NCBI GenBank assembly: GCA_902803255.1
Contig: CADCPG010000124.1
Span: 1 to 7,395 of the forward strand
Length of the DNA: 7,395 nucleotides
From: an uncultured Ruminococcus sp.
GTDB lineage: Bacteria; Bacillota; Clostridia; Oscillospirales; CAG-272
Reading direction: 5' to 3'
In this document: positions 5,901-7,395 of the stretch, piece by piece
Layout: each line of letters opens with the position of its first letter
Numbering within the stretch: the stretch's first letter is position 1
The notes under the pieces: generated by a model
Told to the model about the DNA's origin: nothing
The model's input: only the letters and a program-made list of their open reading frames with translations
The model's database searches: none
Position numbers and translations under genes: made by a program

Positions 5901-7201
5901 GAATTATCAAAAAATACATGCTGAACGACGGCGAGATCTTCGATCAGCCGCCCGAGCCTCTGACGGCCGAAGAGGATATCCGCAGGCTTGGCAGGGGAAC
6001 CGACAGGATCGACATCATCGATACCGAAAAGCAGGGGATCCTGGGCTTCGGAGGCGCGTTCACCCAGGCTTCGGGGGAAAACTACATGAAGCTGTCCCCG
6101 GATGAAAAACGCCGCTGCCTCGATCTGCTCTTCGGCGATGACGGTCTGCGCTACCGCTTCTGCCGCGTGTGCATCGGTTCGCCCGATTTCTCGTCGGAGC
6201 CCTACTGCTATATCGAAGACGGAGACACCGACCTGCACAGCTTCGACATCGGCCGCGACCGCAGGGACGTCATCCCGTTCATACGCGACGCCCTGGAATA
6301 CACCGGCGGCGGGATCTTCCTCTTTGCCTCGCCATGGACTCCGCCGGCGCACCTCAAGTCGTCGGGAAGCCTCACCGGCGGCCGGCTCCTCCGCGAATAC
6401 TACCCCCTCTGGGCCGACTATTTCGTAAGATTCATAGAGGAATATGAAAAAGAGGGCATCCGGATCTCGGCCGTGACGGTCCAGAACGAGCCCGGCAAAC
6501 ACCGCTGGGAGAGCTGCGAATGGTCTGACGGAGAGCTCTGCGACTTCACGAAACTTCTGGCGAAGAAGCTCGACGCCCTTCCCCGCAAGGTGGACATATA
6601 CGGATGGGATTACAACCGCGGCGGGATGATGGAGCACATGAAGCGCCTGTACGCCGCCGCCTGGGATTCGGTCGCCGGGACCGGCTTCCACTGGTACAAC
6701 GGCGTACACACCGGCGAACTCGACGCGCACCGCCTGGCGTTCCCCGGGAAGCTGCTCGTCGAGACCGAGTTCTGCCACGGCATCTCGGCCCGGATGTACC
6801 GGAAATACCGCGTCGAGCTGATCGACGTGCTCTCGCACTGGACATCCGCGGTGACCGAATGGAACCTGCTCCTCGACGAGGCAGGCGGTCCGTACCACTC
6901 GCGCGACATCGGATGCAACTCTCCCGTATACAGGAAGGGCGCCGAATGCCTCCCGCGCGGGATATACAGGGAGATGTACATGTTCTCGCATTTCATCGAC
7001 GCGGGGTCGAAGGTGCTCTGCAGCTCGTCGGCCTTCCCGTCGGTGAAGACGCTCTGCGTGCGGCGTCCCGACGGAAAGCTGCTCGTTTACGCGTACAACG
7101 ACTCGGTCCGCGACGAAAAAGTCACATACTGCCTGGGTGAGGCCCGCTGGACGGCGGAATCCCCCGCGGGATGCCTGACTCTTTACATACTCGACAACTG
7201 A
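5897..7201 (+). CDS. Glycoside hydrolase family 30 (glucosylceramidase-like) enzyme, no signal peptide
   Basis: A 434-residue retaining glycosidase of the GBA1-like (beta/alpha)8 family. The sequence follows human glucocerebrosidase block by block: GFGGAFT (50-56), GSPDFSSEPYCY (94-105), SPWTPPAHLKSSGSLTGG (145-162), TVQNEP with acid/base E198, FHWYNG (264-269), LLVETEFCHG with nucleophile E291, and TEWNLLLDEAGGP (320-332). The GBA1 counterparts are TVQNEP and ASEACVG. Both catalytic glutamates are present, so it should be active. The C-terminal part (about 370-434) supplies the beta-strands of the side beta-domain, and total length is somewhat short for the family. The N-terminus (MRIIKKYMLNDGEIF) is not a secretion signal, so the enzyme probably acts in the cytosol on imported glycosides or oligosaccharides. 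Substrate (beta-glucoside, beta-xyloside or other) cannot be read from the sequence. It is the last gene of the sigma/vWA unit and is followed by a strong terminator. Confidence 0.88.
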   Translation: MRIIKKYMLNDGEIFDQPPEPLTAEEDIRRLGRGTDRIDIIDTEKQGILGFGGAFTQASGENYMKLSPDEKRRCLDLLFGDDGLRYRFCRVCIGSPDFSSEPYCYIEDGDTDLHSFDIGRDRRDVIPFIRDALEYTGGGIFLFASPWTPPAHLKSSGSLTGGRLLREYYPLWADYFVRFIEEYEKEGIRISAVTVQNEPGKHRWESCEWSDGELCDFTKLLAKKLDALPRKVDIYGWDYNRGGMMEHMKRLYAAAWDSVAGTGFHWYNGVHTGELDAHRLAFPGKLLVETEFCHGISARMYRKYRVELIDVLSHWTSAVTEWNLLLDEAGGPYHSRDIGCNSPVYRKGAECLPRGIYREMYMFSHFIDAGSKVLCSSSAFPSVKTLCVRRPDGKLLVYAYNDSVRDEKVTYCLGEARWTAESPAGCLTLYILDN

Positions 7202-7225
7202 TCCCCCGGGGGGATGAAGCCAATC

Positions 7226-7266
7226 AAAAACGTTGCGGAAGGCCGACGGCCTTCCGCAACGTTTTT
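7226..7266 (+). terminator. Strong intrinsic terminator after the GH30 gene
   Basis: The arms 7226-7244 and 7248-7266 pair perfectly over 19 bp around a 3-nt GAC loop. The inner part is GC-rich (CGTTGCGGAAGGCC), and the outer five pairs are A-tract against TTTTT, giving a U-run on either strand. It lies 24 bp after the TGA at 7199-7201, so it ends the sigma-vWA-GH30 unit and would also stop transcription arriving from the right. Confidence 0.92.
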
Positions 7267-7270
7267 AAGG

Positions 7271-7381
7271 CAATACCGCACAATTAGCGTGCGTGTATTG
7301 GCGAGGGTTTTTTGTGCCTGTTTTGACTGAGAAATCGCAGGAAAACAGGCGGTTTTTGGGTTTCGTTCCTTGAACGAAACC
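7271..7381. repeat. Series of three further hairpins; possible structured RNA or dispersed intergenic repeat
   Basis: After the terminator, three more inverted repeats follow almost end to end. The first pairs CAATACCGCAC (7271-7281) with GTGCGTGTATTG (7289-7300), 11 bp with one bulged base and a 7-nt loop, followed by a T6 run at 7308-7313. The second pairs GCCTGTTTT (7316-7324) with AAAACAGGC (7342-7350), 9 bp with a 17-nt loop, followed by TTTTT. The third pairs GGTTTCGTTC (7359-7368) with GAACGAAACC (7372-7381), a perfect 10 bp with a 3-nt loop. The segment is less GC-rich than the genes and has no convincing coding frame. It may continue past the window end. Confidence 0.6.
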
Positions 7382-7395
7382 TGATTTCGACGTCA

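Noticed and set aside
5810..6991. A 393-codon open frame on the - strand opposite the GH30 gene
   Set aside because: It is antisense to a gene with complete GH30 catalytic motifs, has no recognisable domain or ribosome binding site, and is explained by strong third-position GC bias.
7214..7330. A 38-codon small frame (MKPIKNVAEGRRPSA...) starting after GGGGGG
   Set aside because: It reads straight through the perfect terminator hairpin and the next inverted repeat, and its G-run abuts the ATG with no spacing. The sequence is better explained by RNA or DNA structure.

Overview
The window is GC-rich, densely coded and entirely on the + strand, with short gaps, purine-rich Shine-Dalgarno sites (for example AAGGAGA at 1327-1333) and hairpin terminators. 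Protein sequence types (GatY/GatD-like enzymes, a PF12831-type flavoenzyme, an ECF sigma factor next to a membrane vWA protein, a GH30 glycosidase) and the frequent use of ATA, AGA and AGG codons despite high GC suggest an uncultivated gut-type Bacillota (Clostridia) that uses host or plant glycans. This placement is an inference, and a Lentisphaerae/Verrucomicrobia-type anaerobe is not excluded.

Unit 1 (1-3303) is sugar/polyol catabolism. It holds the 3' end of a class II tagatose/fructose-bisphosphate aldolase, a zinc-dependent dehydrogenase most like galactitol-1-phosphate 5-dehydrogenase (GatD), and a 636-residue FAD-dependent oxidoreductase with an extra C-terminal beta-rich domain. The gaps are 18 and 54 bp, and the unit closes with a hairpin at 3256-3303. 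The first two enzymes fit oxidation of a polyol phosphate to a ketose phosphate, followed by aldol cleavage after a further phosphorylation. The flavoenzyme's substrate is unknown.

Unit 2 (3408-7266) pairs regulation with a glycosidase. It holds an ECF-type sigma factor, then a single-pass membrane protein with a short cytoplasmic N-terminus, a Gly/Ser-rich linker and an extracellular vWA domain with a MIDAS-like motif, then a GH30 glycoside hydrolase without signal peptide. The GH30 start codon overlaps the vWA stop codon (ATGA). The vWA protein could be the anti-sigma/sensor partner of the sigma factor, which is a hypothesis. A perfect 19-bp stem terminator follows the GH30 gene.

The right end (7226-7395) has no supported gene but is built of four consecutive hairpins, which may be a structured RNA or a dispersed intergenic repeat. 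No tRNA, rRNA, CRISPR array, insertion sequence or convincing sigma-70 promoter was seen.
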